DNA of 64,000 nucleotides from Pseudomonas asturiensis. Lineage in GTDB: Bacteria > Pseudomonadota > Gammaproteobacteria > Pseudomonadales > Pseudomonadaceae. Positions 1 to 9,137 of the stretch are shown here, piece after piece. The DNA lies in the NCBI RefSeq assembly GCF_900143095.1, contig NZ_FRDA01000001.1:124001-188000 (forward strand). Direction: 5' to 3'. Position numbers and translations under genes: made by a program. The notes below the pieces were generated by a model. That model did not search any database. It was not told the DNA's origin and worked only from the letters and a program-made list of their open reading frames with translations. The stretch's first letter is position 1. Each line of letters starts with the position of its first letter.

Positions 1-703
1 GGCAGGTGTCGATCACCGCCGGCATTGCGCCCCAGTCTTCGTGGATTTTCAGCCCCAGGCAGCCGCCGCGCAGTTGCCCGAGCAGCGATTCGGGCTTGCT
101 CGAGTTGCCACGTCCGAGAAAGCCGAAGTTGATCGGCCAGTGCTCGGAGGCCTGCAGCATCTTGCCGACATTCCATTCGCCGCCACAGTCGATGCCCACC
201 GTGATCGGGCCCAGCGAGCCGCCAATCAAGGTGGTCAGCCCGGCTGCCAGCGCGTGATCGCACAGCTGTGCCGAGTCGAAATGCACATGCACGTCAATGC
301 CGCCTGGCGTGACGATCAGGCCTTCGGCATCGCGCACGGTGGTGGCGACGCCGCAGATCAGTTGTGGATGGACGCCGTCCATGATCTGCGGGTTGCCGGC
401 CTTGCCGATGGCGACGATCTTGCCGTCCTTGATGCCGATGTCGCCTTTGACGATGCCGATCACCGGGTCGATGATCAACGCGTTGCAAATCAGCATGTCG
501 AGGGCGCCGTCGTCACTGTCGTGACCGGGCATCAGGCCCATGCCGTCACGCAGCGTCTTGCCGCCGCCGTGCAGGCATTCGTCGCCGGGCACCGCGTGGT
601 CGAACTCGACTTCGGCCAGCAGCGAGGTATCACCGAGCCGGACAGCGTCGCCGGTGGTCGGGCCGTACATCGCGGCGTATTCCTTACGGGTCATTGTGGC
701 CAT
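1..703 (-). CDS. ureC: urease subunit alpha (5' part, runs off window)
   Basis: Urease alpha subunit, the nickel-containing catalytic chain that hydrolyses urea to ammonia and carbamate in the cytoplasm. About 234 N-terminal residues are visible and the reading frame continues past position 1. The start is the ATG at 703, preceded by GGGAG nine bases upstream; a second ATG at 694 is possible. Visible active-site motifs are DVHVHF (the two Ni-ligand His) near residue 135 and [10 protein letters not shown] near residue 220, which holds the Lys that is carbamylated and a further His. It starts four bases after the ureAB stop, so the two are translationally coupled. The nickel-delivery genes ureG and ureD are not in the window and may lie to the left. 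Confidence 0.97.
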   Translation of the reverse strand, partial: MATMTRKEYAAMYGPTTGDAVRLGDTSLLAEVEFDHAVPGDECLHGGGKTLRDGMGLMPGHDSDDGALDMLICNALIIDPVIGIVKGDIGIKDGKIVAIGKAGNPQIMDGVHPQLICGVATTVRDAEGLIVTPGGIDVHVHFDSAQLCDHALAAGLTTLIGGSLGPITVGIDCGGEWNVGKMLQASEHWPINFGFLGRGNSSKPESLLGQLRGGCLGLKIHEDWGAMPAVIDTC

Positions 704-707
704 GGGT

Positions 708-1403
708 TCAGGCTCCCTTGAAGTGCTGGGCACGCGCGCGGCCCAGCGCCGTGCGCTTGCAGTCCGGGTCGTGCAGGTTGCCGTTGGTAAGGCCGCTGAA
801 ACCGTGAATGTCGCCGGTACCGCCGAACTGCACCAGTTGCACCTCGCGCAGCTCGCCGGGTTCAAAGCGCACAGCGGTGCCGGCCGGGATGTCCAGGTGC
901 ATGCCGAAGGCGATTTCGCGGGGGAAATCCAGCGCCTTGTTGACCTCGAAGAAGTGGTAATGGCTGCCGATCTGCACAGGCCGGTCGCCGGTGTTCAGGG
1001 CGCGCAGCGTCGCTGTCGGCCGACCGGCGTTGAGCTGAATGTCACCGTCAGGCGCGAGAATCTCGCCGGGCGTGGGCATCGCGGTCAGCGGCAACCGACC
1101 CGGCCGGATCGGTTGATGGACAGTGACCAGTTTGGTGCCGTCCGCAAAGGTACCTTCGACCTGCAGCACAGGCAGCAACTGCGCAACGCCGGGCATCACG
1201 TCGTCAGTGTTCAGAATCGTCGAGCCGAAGCCGATCAGCTCCGCCACGCTGCGTCCCTCGCGAGCGCCTTCCAGAATCTCGTCGGCGATCAGCGCCGAGG
1301 CTTCCGGGAAATTCAGGCGCAGTCCCTTGCTGCGACGTTTGCGCGACAGTTCGGCGGCGGTGTACAGCGTGAGCCGTTCAAGCTCGGTGGGGGTCAGCAG
1401 CAT
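708..1403 (-). CDS. ureAB: urease gamma/beta fusion subunit
   Basis: A single 231-residue chain carries both small urease subunits. Residues 1-100 match the gamma subunit ([20 protein letters not shown] start, [15 protein letters not shown]). Residues from about 112 on match the beta subunit ([19 protein letters not shown], then [11 protein letters not shown] and RFEPGE). The gamma domain continues into beta without a stop or second start, the arrangement known from Helicobacter and annotated in some pseudomonads; most bacteria have separate ureA and ureB. It assembles with UreC into the urease core. It lies between ureF and ureC in one operon with 24-base and 4-base gaps. Confidence 0.95.
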   Translation of the reverse strand: MLLTPTELERLTLYTAAELSRKRRSKGLRLNFPEASALIADEILEGAREGRSVAELIGFGSTILNTDDVMPGVAQLLPVLQVEGTFADGTKLVTVHQPIRPGRLPLTAMPTPGEILAPDGDIQLNAGRPTATLRALNTGDRPVQIGSHYHFFEVNKALDFPREIAFGMHLDIPAGTAVRFEPGELREVQLVQFGGTGDIHGFSGLTNGNLHDPDCKRTALGRARAQHFKGA

Positions 1404-1427
1404 AGCGTGGCTCCTGCGGGCAGGTGA

Positions 1428-2183
1428 TCAATTGGCGAACAGGCGCAATTCCTGGGTTTCGTGGCGCATCACGGCGATCTCGGCCATGGGCGTGAAGCCG
1501 CTGGCGTTGTCCGGTTCCGGTGGGGCTTGAGCCAGCAGTTGCGCAATCAACGGTTGCATCGTGGTCAGCACTCGCTGTGCGTCAATGTGGCCTATCACGC
1601 CGAGGCGCACGGCGGCGCTGACCAGACCGGTACACAGGCCGTGGGCGGCCGCCAGTTGGCAATGCTCCAGATGCATGCCCAGGTGTTTCCAGATCAGACC
1701 CTGCAACACGGGCAGGTGCCCTGGCGTTTGGCCCGCCAGTACCCGTTGCTGATACGACGCCGCGCCGGACGTCCCCAACGCAACGTGAACGCCCAGCAAC
1801 GCCTGGCCGATACGCCGTGAGCCCTGACGCAGCTCTTCGGCCAGGGTCAGCGCTTCGACCTGTGCGTCCAGCGCCATCAACTGATCCAGATCATCGGCTG
1901 ACTGCCAGGCAGCGACCAGGAAAGCCCGATCAAAACTGTTCCAGCGATGCCGCAATTGGCCTTCGACGAAACCGCACACCTCAGCGCTTCGGTCAGGGCG
2001 TGTTTCCCGTTGCCGGCGTCGTGGCGGGATCCGCTCGATCGAGCCCAGATAGCCGTCCGTCTTGAGGGTTTCCAGGCCCCATGACCAGGCCACCGCACCG
2101 CCAGGAAAGAAACTGTCGGCTTGCTGCAGGGCCAGCAGGGCGCTGCTTAGGTCGATGCTCTGGTCGTTGCCGGGGGCGTTCAT
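1428..2183 (-). CDS. ureF: urease accessory protein UreF
   Basis: UreF works with UreD and UreG to load nickel and CO2 into apo-urease. The 251-residue product has the family start region ([24 protein letters not shown]) and the helical C-terminal half ([28 protein letters not shown]). The ATG overlaps the ureE stop as ATGA. Residues about 48-68 form an Arg/Pro-rich stretch ([16 protein letters not shown]) that does not look like UreF, while another frame of the same DNA reads a more ordinary peptide ([12 protein letters not shown]). Two compensating frameshifts or a sequencing artefact are possible; see findings. The rest of the protein appears intact. Confidence 0.92.
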   Translation of the reverse strand: MNAPGNDQSIDLSSALLALQQADSFFPGGAVAWSWGLETLKTDGYLGSIERIPPRRRQRETRPDRSAEVCGFVEGQLRHRWNSFDRAFLVAAWQSADDLDQLMALDAQVEALTLAEELRQGSRRIGQALLGVHVALGTSGAASYQQRVLAGQTPGHLPVLQGLIWKHLGMHLEHCQLAAAHGLCTGLVSAAVRLGVIGHIDAQRVLTTMQPLIAQLLAQAPPEPDNASGFTPMAEIAVMRHETQELRLFAN

Positions 2184-2620
2184 GCGCGCGCCACCCGACC
2201 GTCGGCGAGCATCGGGGCCAGACGTTCTAGATAGTCGGCTTCAGGTCCGTTGAGCGGGATCTGCAATCTGTCTTCGGCAAAGCGTACTGCCCAGTGCATG
2301 TTGCCCGCGAAGTAACCCAGTTCCAGCGCCGCGGCTGCATCGCGCGGCTTTAGGCTCAGGTATTGCTGATCCTGCATCTGCACGACGATGGCGCGCTGGC
2401 CGTCGAGCATCAGCACCGAACCGTTACGCAGCTGTTGATGGCGCTCCAGACGAATCGCGCAGTCGGTGCCCTGGTCGCTGGAAAGACGCAGGCGATGGCG
2501 CTGAATGTCGCTGCCGGACAGGCTCAGGGTTTCCACCTGCCCGTTGTGGCTCAGGTCATGAAGCCGGTCGGCGAGGGCCGGGTCGCTGGCCTGGCCGAGG
2601 ATGCGGTCGAGTATCAGCAT
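2180..2620 (-). CDS. ureE: urease accessory protein UreE (nickel chaperone)
   Basis: UreE is the metallochaperone that delivers nickel to the urease maturation complex. The 146-residue product begins MLILDRILG and keeps the central metal-binding segment GNMHW. It then ends RVARA, so it lacks the long His-rich tail of Klebsiella-type UreE and would bind nickel mainly through the conserved interface His. It follows urtE by 21 bases and overlaps ureF by four, placing urea import and urease maturation on one transcript. Confidence 0.93.
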   Translation of the reverse strand: MLILDRILGQASDPALADRLHDLSHNGQVETLSLSGSDIQRHRLRLSSDQGTDCAIRLERHQQLRNGSVLMLDGQRAIVVQMQDQQYLSLKPRDAAAALELGYFAGNMHWAVRFAEDRLQIPLNGPEADYLERLAPMLADGRVARA

Positions 2621-2641
2621 GGCGGTTTCTCCTGCTCCGGT

Positions 2642-3331
2642 TCAGATCGTGAGGTAGCGCAGGATGCGCTCGCGGTCGACGGTTTCGCGCACTTCGCTGT
2701 GCACGAATTCGCCTTTTTCGATGATCAGGTAGCGGTCAGCCACCGCCATGGCAAACGACAGCACCTGTTCGGAGACGATCAGCGAGAAGCCACGCTCCTT
2801 CTTGAGCAGGTTAAGGGCCTTGGCGATGTCCTTGATGATCGAGGGCTGAATGCCTTCGGTGGGTTCGTCGAGGATCAGCACCTTGGGGTTGGAGACCAGC
2901 GCCCGGGCGATGGCCAGTTGTTGCTGCTGGCCACCGGACAGGTTGCCGCCCTTGCGCCTGCGCATCTCGAACAGCACCGGGAAGTACTCGAAGATGTAGT
3001 CGGGAATCGCAGTCGCGGGCGCACCCTGCATGCCGGTCAGGATGTTTTCCTCGACGCTCAGGTAAGGAAAGATCATCCGGCCTTGTGGTACGAAACCCAC
3101 GCCTGCCGCAACGCGTTCGTAGCTCTTGCTGCCTGTGAGTTCCTGCCCGGCCAGTTTGATGCTGCCGCTGCGGGTCGGCAGCATGCCGACCAGGCTGCGC
3201 AGCAAGGTGGTCTTGCCCATGCCGTTGCGGCCCATGATCGCCAGCGATTCGCTTGGCGCGAGGTCCAGACTCAGGTCGCGCAGCACATGGCTGTCGCCAT
3301 AATAGACATTCAGGTGAGTGACATTCAGCAT
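2642..3331 (-). CDS. urtE: urea ABC transporter ATP-binding protein UrtE
   Basis: One of two ATPases of the Urt urea importer, a branched-chain amino acid (LivF-like) type system on the inner face of the membrane. The 229 residues carry Walker A GRNGMGKTT (about 34-42), signature LSGGQ (131-135) and Walker B VLILDEP (151-157). It begins two bases after the urtD stop. Assignment to urea rather than branched-chain amino acids rests on the linked urease genes and the UrtA-type binding protein. Confidence 0.95.
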   Translation of the reverse strand: MLNVTHLNVYYGDSHVLRDLSLDLAPSESLAIMGRNGMGKTTLLRSLVGMLPTRSGSIKLAGQELTGSKSYERVAAGVGFVPQGRMIFPYLSVEENILTGMQGAPATAIPDYIFEYFPVLFEMRRRKGGNLSGGQQQQLAIARALVSNPKVLILDEPTEGIQPSIIKDIAKALNLLKKERGFSLIVSEQVLSFAMAVADRYLIIEKGEFVHSEVRETVDRERILRYLTI

Positions 3332-3333
3332 GT

Positions 3334-4071
3334 TCAGTGCCCCAGATAGACGTCGATGACGCGAGGATCGTTCTGCACCTGATCCATCGAGCCATAGGCC
3401 AGGGTCTTGCCCTGATGCAGCACGGTGACCTTGTCGGCCACCGACTTCACGAACTCCATGTCGTGCTCGATGATCACCATTGCCCGGCCCTTGGCGATGA
3501 GTTTGAGCAGGCCTGCGGTTTTCTCCCGTTCGCCTGCGCTCATGCCTGCCACCGGTTCATCCAGCAACAGCAGTTCCGGGCGTTGCATCAGCAGCATGCC
3601 GATCTCCAGCCACTGCTTCTGGCCGTGGGACAGCAGCCCGGCCTTGCGGCCCAGTTGATCCTTGAGAAAGATCATCTCGGCGGTCTGCTCGATCTCGGTC
3701 TGCAGGGCGATGTTCCTGCCGGCGAACAGGCAGTTGAAAATGCCGCGTTTGTCCGGCGAGGAGATGTCCAGGTTCTCGCGCACGGTGAGGTCTTCGTACA
3801 CCGACGGGTTCTGGAATTTGCGACCCACGCCTGCGCGGGTGATCTGGTACTCGATCATGTTCGCCAGTTGCAGGTCCTTGAAGCGAATGCTGCCGGCGCT
3901 GGGGCGGGTCTTGCCGCAGATCATGTCCAGCAGCGTGGTCTTGCCCGCGCCGTTCGGGCCGATCACCACATGAACCTGGTTTTCCTCGACGTAGAAATTG
4001 AGGTTGTCCACGGCCTTGAAACCGTCGAACGACACGGTCAGGTCTTCGACACTCAGTAGCAGCGCACCCAT
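3334..4071 (-). CDS. urtD: urea ABC transporter ATP-binding protein UrtD
   Basis: Second ATPase of the urea importer, LivG-like, 245 residues. Walker A is GPNGAGKTT (38-46), the signature is the UrtD-type LSHGQ (147-151) in place of LSGGQ, and Walker B is LLLLDEP (167-173). The start ATG overlaps the urtC stop (ATGA), so the subunits are translated in a coupled way. It would pair with UrtE under the UrtB/UrtC channel. Confidence 0.95.
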   Translation of the reverse strand: MGALLLSVEDLTVSFDGFKAVDNLNFYVEENQVHVVIGPNGAGKTTLLDMICGKTRPSAGSIRFKDLQLANMIEYQITRAGVGRKFQNPSVYEDLTVRENLDISSPDKRGIFNCLFAGRNIALQTEIEQTAEMIFLKDQLGRKAGLLSHGQKQWLEIGMLLMQRPELLLLDEPVAGMSAGEREKTAGLLKLIAKGRAMVIIEHDMEFVKSVADKVTVLHQGKTLAYGSMDQVQNDPRVIDVYLGH

Positions 4072-5210
4072 CAGTGGGTCTCCTTGTTGTTCAGCCGTTG
4101 CAGCAGACCGGCCAGACCTGTGGGCAGGAACAGCACCACACCCATGAACAGGAAGCCGATGAAGTACTGCCAGAAGCTGACGAAGTTTTCCGACAGATAG
4201 GTTTTCGCCGTGCCGATCAGTAGCGTGCCGTACACCGCACCGACCAGCGACAGACGTCCACCCAGGGCGGCGTAGATGACAATTTCAGTTGACGGAATGA
4301 TGCCCACCAGCGAGGGAGAGGCCAGGCCCACCTGCAGGGTGAACATCACGCCGCCCAGTGCAGAGATCAGCGCCGCCACGGCAAAGATGAAGGCTTTGAA
4401 CAGTGCGGTGTTGTAGCCGGAGAAGCGCACCCGGTCTTCGCGATCGCGGATCGCCACAATGACCTTGCCCAGTCGGCTGCGCAGGATGAAACCGCACATC
4501 GCGACACAGGCCAGCAACAACAGGGTGGTGATCAGGTACAGGATCCAGGGTGTCTGCGGCGTTTGCAGGCTCAGGCCGAAGACGGTCTTGAAGTCGGTGA
4601 GACCGTTTACGCCGCCGGTGTAGCCTTGCTGACCGATGATCATGATCGACATGATCGAGGCCAGCGACAGGGTGATGATCGAGAAGTACACGCCACCCAC
4701 GCGCTTCTTGAAATAGGCGTAGCTGAACAGGAACGCCAGCAGCGCTGGAAGAATCAGGATCGCGACCAGTGTGAAGGTCGCCGATTCGAACGGCTTCCAC
4801 CACCATGGCAACGCCTCGACACTGTTCCAGATCATGAAGTCGGGCAGGGCCGAGCCGTAGAAGGCGGCGAGAGCGCTGGCGGCTTCGTCCGTGGCAGTGG
4901 CTTCAAGCTTCAGGTACATCGCCATCATGTAGCTGCCCAGGCCGAAGAAGATCCCCTGGCCGAGGCTGAGGATGCCGCCGTAACCCCAGATCATCACCAT
5001 GCCTACCGCACAGAACGCCAGGCTCAGGTACTTGCCCGCCAGCCCCAGGCGAAAATCGCCCAGGCACAATGGCAACACCACCAGCAGCAGAACCGACAGC
5101 CAGATCAGGCTGTAGCGCTCCAGCAGCGGCAGCCAGCCGCCACTCAGCCAGCCGGGTCGGGACGTAGTTGTCTGAGGCAGGGCGGGCGGCTTTTCAGTCA
5201 TGTCATTCAT
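4071..5210 (-). CDS. urtC: urea ABC transporter permease UrtC
   Basis: Inner-membrane permease of the LivM type, 379 residues with many hydrophobic spans. A Pro-rich cytoplasmic N-terminus is followed by the first membrane segment near residue 35. There is a long periplasmic insertion around 95-135 (EATATDEAASALAAFYGSAL), as usual for UrtC compared with LivM. The family motif YTGGVNGLTDF lies near residue 200. It forms a heterodimeric channel with UrtB, whose stop is one base upstream. Confidence 0.94.
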   Translation of the reverse strand: MNDMTEKPPALPQTTTSRPGWLSGGWLPLLERYSLIWLSVLLLVVLPLCLGDFRLGLAGKYLSLAFCAVGMVMIWGYGGILSLGQGIFFGLGSYMMAMYLKLEATATDEAASALAAFYGSALPDFMIWNSVEALPWWWKPFESATFTLVAILILPALLAFLFSYAYFKKRVGGVYFSIITLSLASIMSIMIIGQQGYTGGVNGLTDFKTVFGLSLQTPQTPWILYLITTLLLLACVAMCGFILRSRLGKVIVAIRDREDRVRFSGYNTALFKAFIFAVAALISALGGVMFTLQVGLASPSLVGIIPSTEIVIYAALGGRLSLVGAVYGTLLIGTAKTYLSENFVSFWQYFIGFLFMGVVLFLPTGLAGLLQRLNNKETH

Positions 5211-5211
5211 C

Positions 5212-6114
5212 TCAACGTCTCACTTTCGTGGCGAACAGGCCGTTGGGGCGGAAGAACAGCAGTACGATGACCACCAGCAGGGTCATGGCCTTGGCCATGG
5301 AACCGGTGGTGAGATACTCCAGCGAAATCTGTGTCTGGCCGATGGCGAAGGCCGACAGGAAGGTCCCGAGCAGGCTCTCGACGCCGCCGAACACGACCAC
5401 GATGAAGGTGTCCACCAGGTACTGCTGACCGCTGACCGGGCCGGTGGAGGCCAGCATGGTGAACGAGCTGCCGGCGATACCCGCCAGCCCGCACCCCAGG
5501 GCAAACGTCACCGAGTCCACACGTGCTGTGTTGATGCCCGCAGCACCCGCCATCGCGCGGTTCTGGGTCACGGCGCGAATGCGCAGGCCCCAGCGGCTGC
5601 GGTAAAGAAACAGGAACACGGCGGCGGCGATGACGAATGTCAGGCCGATGATGAACATCCGGTTGATCGGCAGCTCCAGGCCTTCGCTGACTTTCCACGC
5701 ACCTTGCAGCCACTGCACGGTGGGCACGCTGACTTCCTTGGGGCCGAAGACCTGGCGGAACACTTGCTGCAGTACCAGTGACAGGCCCCAGGTCGCCAGC
5801 AGGGTATCCAGCGGGCGGTTGTACATGAAGCGAATGAAACAGCGTTCAAGCAGGAAACCGAAAGCGAAGGTCACCACAAAAGCGACGCCAATCGCGACGA
5901 TGAAATACCAGCCCATGAGTTCGGGCAGGTAGCGCTGAAACACCACCGACGTGACATAGGTCATGTACGCGCCCATCGCCATCAGTTCACCGTGGGCCAT
6001 GTTGATCACGCCCATCAGGCCGAACACGATGGTCAGCCCCAGTGCCATGAGCACCAGCACCGAGAACAGCGAGAACCCGCTGAAGACTTGCATTACCAGC
6101 GTATCGAGAGTCAT
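5212..6114 (-). CDS. urtB: urea ABC transporter permease UrtB
   Basis: LivH-type inner-membrane permease of about 300 residues. Typical motifs are GLMGVINMAHGELMAMGAYM near residue 35 and QNRAMAGAAGINTARVD near residue 185. The start is placed at the ATG at 6114 (MTLDTLVMQVF), which has AGGTGG eight bases upstream; an in-frame ATG at 6162 would add a non-conserved leader. It follows urtA with a 66-base gap and partners UrtC. Confidence 0.93.
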   Translation of the reverse strand: MTLDTLVMQVFSGFSLFSVLVLMALGLTIVFGLMGVINMAHGELMAMGAYMTYVTSVVFQRYLPELMGWYFIVAIGVAFVVTFAFGFLLERCFIRFMYNRPLDTLLATWGLSLVLQQVFRQVFGPKEVSVPTVQWLQGAWKVSEGLELPINRMFIIGLTFVIAAAVFLFLYRSRWGLRIRAVTQNRAMAGAAGINTARVDSVTFALGCGLAGIAGSSFTMLASTGPVSGQQYLVDTFIVVVFGGVESLLGTFLSAFAIGQTQISLEYLTTGSMAKAMTLLVVIVLLFFRPNGLFATKVRR

Positions 6115-6180
6115 GGCGTCGCCACCTGTCGCTGAAGGTTGAAAGAGGCGGGCGCGCGTCAACTCACGCCCCCGCAGGTG

Positions 6181-7362
6181 TCAGAGTTTCGGGAACGGAT
6201 TGGGCTCGATGGGCGCGGACTCGTAGATCACGTCAACCTGACCTTGAGCGTTGAGGGTGCCGATACGTGCGCGCTTCCACAGGTGATGGTTGTCCTTGTG
6301 GACTTTGATCTCGCCTTCAGGCGCATCCAGCTCCATTTCCGAGGACGCAGCGATGACCTTCGGCACGTCGAAACTGCCGGCTTTCTCGACGGCCTTTTTC
6401 CACAGATAGACGGCCGTATAAGCGGCAGCCATCGGGTCGCCGATCACGCGCTGCTGGCCGTAACGGGTCTTGAACGCCTGAACGAATTTGTCGTTGACCG
6501 GGTTTTTCAGGCTCTGGAAATAGCTCATGCAGGTCAAAAAGCCGACGAGGTTTTCAGCGCCGATGCCGGTCACTTCTTCCTCGGTCACGGCCAGCGCCAT
6601 CAGGGTCTGGTTGCTGCTGTCGATGCCGGCGGCCTTGAGCTGTTTGTAGAACGCCACGTTAGAGCCGCCGACGATGGTGGAAATCACGATGTCAGGTTTG
6701 GCGACCTTGATCTTGTTGATCACCGAGGAGAACTCGATAGCGCCCAGTGGCAGATAATCCTCGCCGACAATCGAGCCGCCTTGCTTGGTCACCGCCACAC
6801 GGGCCAGCTTGTTGGTGGTGCGTGGCCAGATATAATCCGAGCCCACCAGATAAACGCTCTTGCCCTTGTTGGCCATCAGCCAGGTGACAGCTGCCAGGGT
6901 TTGCTGCGAGGCCTCGGCGCCGGTGTAGATAATCGCCGGGGATTTTTCCAGACCTTCGTAGAAAGTCGGGTAGTAGAGCAGGCCCTTGTTGCGCTCGAAC
7001 ACCGGCAGCACGGCTTTGCGCGAGGCTGACGTGAAGGCACCGAAGGTGACGGCGACATGATCATTTTCCAGCAGCTTGCGCGCCTTCTCCGCGAAGGTCG
7101 GCCAGTCGCTGGCGCCGTCTTCGACGATCGGCTCGATGGTTTTACCCAGCACGCCACCGCTGGCGTTGATTTCATCGATGGCCAGTTTTTCGGCGTCCAC
7201 CACCGAGGCTTCGCTGATGGCCATGGTGCCGGTGAGCGAGTGGATGATCCCTACTTTCACGGTGTCGGCAGCCTGCGCCTGACCGATCAGGGAAAACGGC
7301 AGCAAGCTCATGGCGCTCAGCAACAGCGCATGCTTGATCAAACGGCGTTTGTCGTTACGCAT
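6181..7362 (-). CDS. urtA: urea ABC transporter substrate-binding protein UrtA
   Basis: Periplasmic receptor of the urea importer, 393 residues. A Sec signal peptide ends near AQA/ADTVKVG (residue 31). The mature part is the Peripla_BP_5 fold of the UrtA/FmdD/AmiC family (VGIIHSLTGTMAISE, FGAFTSASRKAVLPVFE, GSDYIWPRTTN). It is the first gene of the urt-ure operon. Its leader contains a sigma-54 promoter and an intrinsic terminator, so expression is probably set by nitrogen status plus antitermination. A short-chain amide receptor is the main alternative, but five urt genes and urease downstream favour urea. Confidence 0.94.
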   Translation of the reverse strand: MRNDKRRLIKHALLLSAMSLLPFSLIGQAQAADTVKVGIIHSLTGTMAISEASVVDAEKLAIDEINASGGVLGKTIEPIVEDGASDWPTFAEKARKLLENDHVAVTFGAFTSASRKAVLPVFERNKGLLYYPTFYEGLEKSPAIIYTGAEASQQTLAAVTWLMANKGKSVYLVGSDYIWPRTTNKLARVAVTKQGGSIVGEDYLPLGAIEFSSVINKIKVAKPDIVISTIVGGSNVAFYKQLKAAGIDSSNQTLMALAVTEEEVTGIGAENLVGFLTCMSYFQSLKNPVNDKFVQAFKTRYGQQRVIGDPMAAAYTAVYLWKKAVEKAGSFDVPKVIAASSEMELDAPEGEIKVHKDNHHLWKRARIGTLNAQGQVDVIYESAPIEPNPFPKL

Positions 7363-7381
7363 TCACTTCTCTCCCAGGAAT

Positions 7382-7431
7382 AAAAAAAGCCCGACGTTCC
7401 GTCCTGCGAACAGGCGGAAGGTCAGGCTTTT
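7382..7431 (-). terminator. leader terminator (attenuator) upstream of urtA
   Basis: On the minus strand the leader RNA folds into a long hairpin whose arms read AAAAGCCTGACCTTCCG and CGGAACGTCGGGCTTTT, with a CCTG-TTCG-CAGG apex and a run of seven U ending at 7382. It ends 19 bases before the urtA start codon. Because it follows the predicted promoter (7544-7560), it lies inside the transcript and should act as an attenuator. The neighbouring ANTAR gene (9134-9766) is the obvious antiterminator candidate, by analogy with AmiR acting on the amiE leader of P. aeruginosa. Confidence 0.8.
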
Positions 7432-7440
7432 GTGCCGAAT

Positions 7441-7510
7441 CTGGCGGGACAGACGATGTCCGATCCAGTCGTACGCGAGGTGTCTCCCTACTTGCCAAGA
7501 GGGCGTAGGG
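7441..7510 (-). promoter_or_regulatory. two leader hairpins, candidate ANTAR target RNA
   Basis: Between the promoter and the attenuator the leader RNA can form two more hairpins. The first (7510-7486) pairs CCCTAC with GTAGGG around an inner GCC/GGC stem. The second (7468-7441) pairs CTGG with CCAG around an inner GGACA/TGTCC stem whose apical sequence includes AUCGUC. ANTAR proteins bind paired hairpins with six-base loops having A at position 1 and G at 4. The second apex resembles this only if its last A-U pair opens, so the match is suggestive, not canonical. Confidence 0.4.
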
Positions 7511-7543
7511 CAGGCAACTGGCGCGATGTCTCCAGAGAGTCAT

Positions 7544-7560
7544 AGCAAGGCCGGTGCCAA
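7544..7560 (-). promoter_or_regulatory. sigma-54 promoter of the urt-ure operon
   Basis: Minus strand TTGGCACCGGCCTTGCT matches the sigma-54 consensus TGGCACG-N4-TTGCW at all but one position, with GG (-24) at 7558-7557 and GC (-12) at 7546-7545. Transcription would begin near 7533, giving a leader of about 170 bases that contains the hairpins and attenuator. This places urea uptake and urease under RpoN and probably NtrC. A GGTGCACCAA element at 7669-7678, about 140 bases upstream of the start, could be a degenerate NtrC half-site. The rest of 7561-7988 shows no gene. Confidence 0.8.
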
Positions 7561-7988
7561 GTGCCGAAAAGGGCGCCTCAGGCCGTCTTGCAACGGGCCG
7601 CCAGAGTTCCCCTTCATTAATTGCACGCGCGCAAGGGCCTGCGCTGCTTTGGCGCGAAGGCAGGGCGGGGTGCACCAAAAACGTGACCGCAAACCTGTGA
7701 CAGACGGCGTGGTGCCTGTCGATTCTCGAGGTTACGGGCGCTGGCCCGCTCCCTGCATAGCCTTGAACGACACCTTCGCAGGGTGCCTTGTCACACGCCC
7801 ATTCTCGGCAGGTGTGGAAGGCCTCTCGCATGCGCTGGCCCTGACACTGTCGTCACGCCAGCCCAGGCACAACCGCCTGAGAGCCACCGCTGAACCGCGC
7901 GGTTTTTCGCTCAGCCCTTTTATGCATGGACCTCAAGACCCCGGCCAGTGGCGGGCGTCTCATCTCACGTTGAACAAGGTTTATAGGC

Positions 7989-9137
7989 ATGGTTGACCAG
8001 TCGATCCGCATAGGCGGTCTGTTTTCCAACACCGGGGTCACGGCCGCAGGCGAGTGCTCGACGATGCGCGGCGCGCAGTTCGCCATTCAGCAGATCAATG
8101 CCAGCGGTGGCGTGGATGGCCGACCGCTGGAAATGATTACCCGTAACCCGGATTCCACCCCTGCGCTGTTCGCCATGCACGTCGAGTCGCTGATTCGTGA
8201 AGAGAAACTGAAGTTTTTCTTCGGCTGCTACACCTCGGCAGCACGTAAGGCCGTGTTGCCTGTCGTCGAGCGCTACGATGCCTTGCTGCTGTACCCCGTG
8301 TATTACGAAGGCTTCGAGTATTCACGCAACATCATCTACACCGGTGCCACGCCCAATCACAACGCTGTGCCGCTGGGCAATTACATGTTCGATCACTTCG
8401 GCAGCCGCGTCCTGATGATCGGCTCCGAATACGTCTATCCCTACGAAACCAATCGCCTGATGAGCGACCTGCTGTACGAGCGTGGCGGCCAGAAACTGGG
8501 TGAGTATTACCTGCCGCTCAAAAACGCCCGTCCCGAGGATTTCGCCAAATTGATGGTCAAGGCGCGGGAGCTGAAACCCTCGTTCATTTTCTCCACGGTG
8601 GTCGGTGAAACCATGGCCCATCTGTACCAGGCCTACGCCGATGCAGGCTTGGATCCGGCGGTCATGCCGATTGCCAGCGTGACCACCAGCGAAACCGACA
8701 TTCAACAGATGGGTGTGCACCTGGGCACCGGACACATCTCGGCGGCCAGTTATTTCCAGTCAATCGACACGCCGCTCAATCGCCAGTGCATCGCCGAGTA
8801 CCGTGAACTGTTCGGCCAGCATCAAGTGACCGATCGCTGTTGGGAAGCCGCTTATTTTCAAGTGCACCTGCTGGCCAAGGCCATCAGTCGGGCAGGCAGC
8901 ACCGACGTGGAAGCTGTGCTGCAGACCATGCGCGGTCTGGAGTTCGACGCACCTCAAGGACGAGTGAGAATCGATGAAAACAATCACCATACCTACCTGT
9001 ACTCACGGATCGGACGCGCCAACGCCGACGGTCAGTTCGACATGCTTTACGAGAGCCAGAAGGCGCTCAAACCCGACCCCTACGCCATTGCGCCCGATTT
9101 CAGTGGCTGGTCCGGTCTGGCCGGGAGGCGTCCATGA
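7989..9137 (+). CDS. AmiC-like amide/urea-sensing regulatory protein
   Basis: A 382-residue Peripla_BP_5 protein with no signal peptide, starting directly in the fold (IRIGGLFSNTGVTAAGE, GCYTSAARKAVLPVVE, SEYVYPYETNR). The length and cytoplasmic location match AmiC of P. aeruginosa, which binds short amides and holds the AmiR antiterminator inactive until inducer binds. It is homologous to the divergently encoded UrtA, so urea is a plausible ligand as well as amides. The start at 7989 has only a weak AAGG upstream. Its stop overlaps the start of the ANTAR gene, as amiC and amiR do. Ligand and target are inferred. Confidence 0.88.
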   Translation: MVDQSIRIGGLFSNTGVTAAGECSTMRGAQFAIQQINASGGVDGRPLEMITRNPDSTPALFAMHVESLIREEKLKFFFGCYTSAARKAVLPVVERYDALLLYPVYYEGFEYSRNIIYTGATPNHNAVPLGNYMFDHFGSRVLMIGSEYVYPYETNRLMSDLLYERGGQKLGEYYLPLKNARPEDFAKLMVKARELKPSFIFSTVVGETMAHLYQAYADAGLDPAVMPIASVTTSETDIQQMGVHLGTGHISAASYFQSIDTPLNRQCIAEYRELFGQHQVTDRCWEAAYFQVHLLAKAISRAGSTDVEAVLQTMRGLEFDAPQGRVRIDENNHHTYLYSRIGRANADGQFDMLYESQKALKPDPYAIAPDFSGWSGLAGRRP

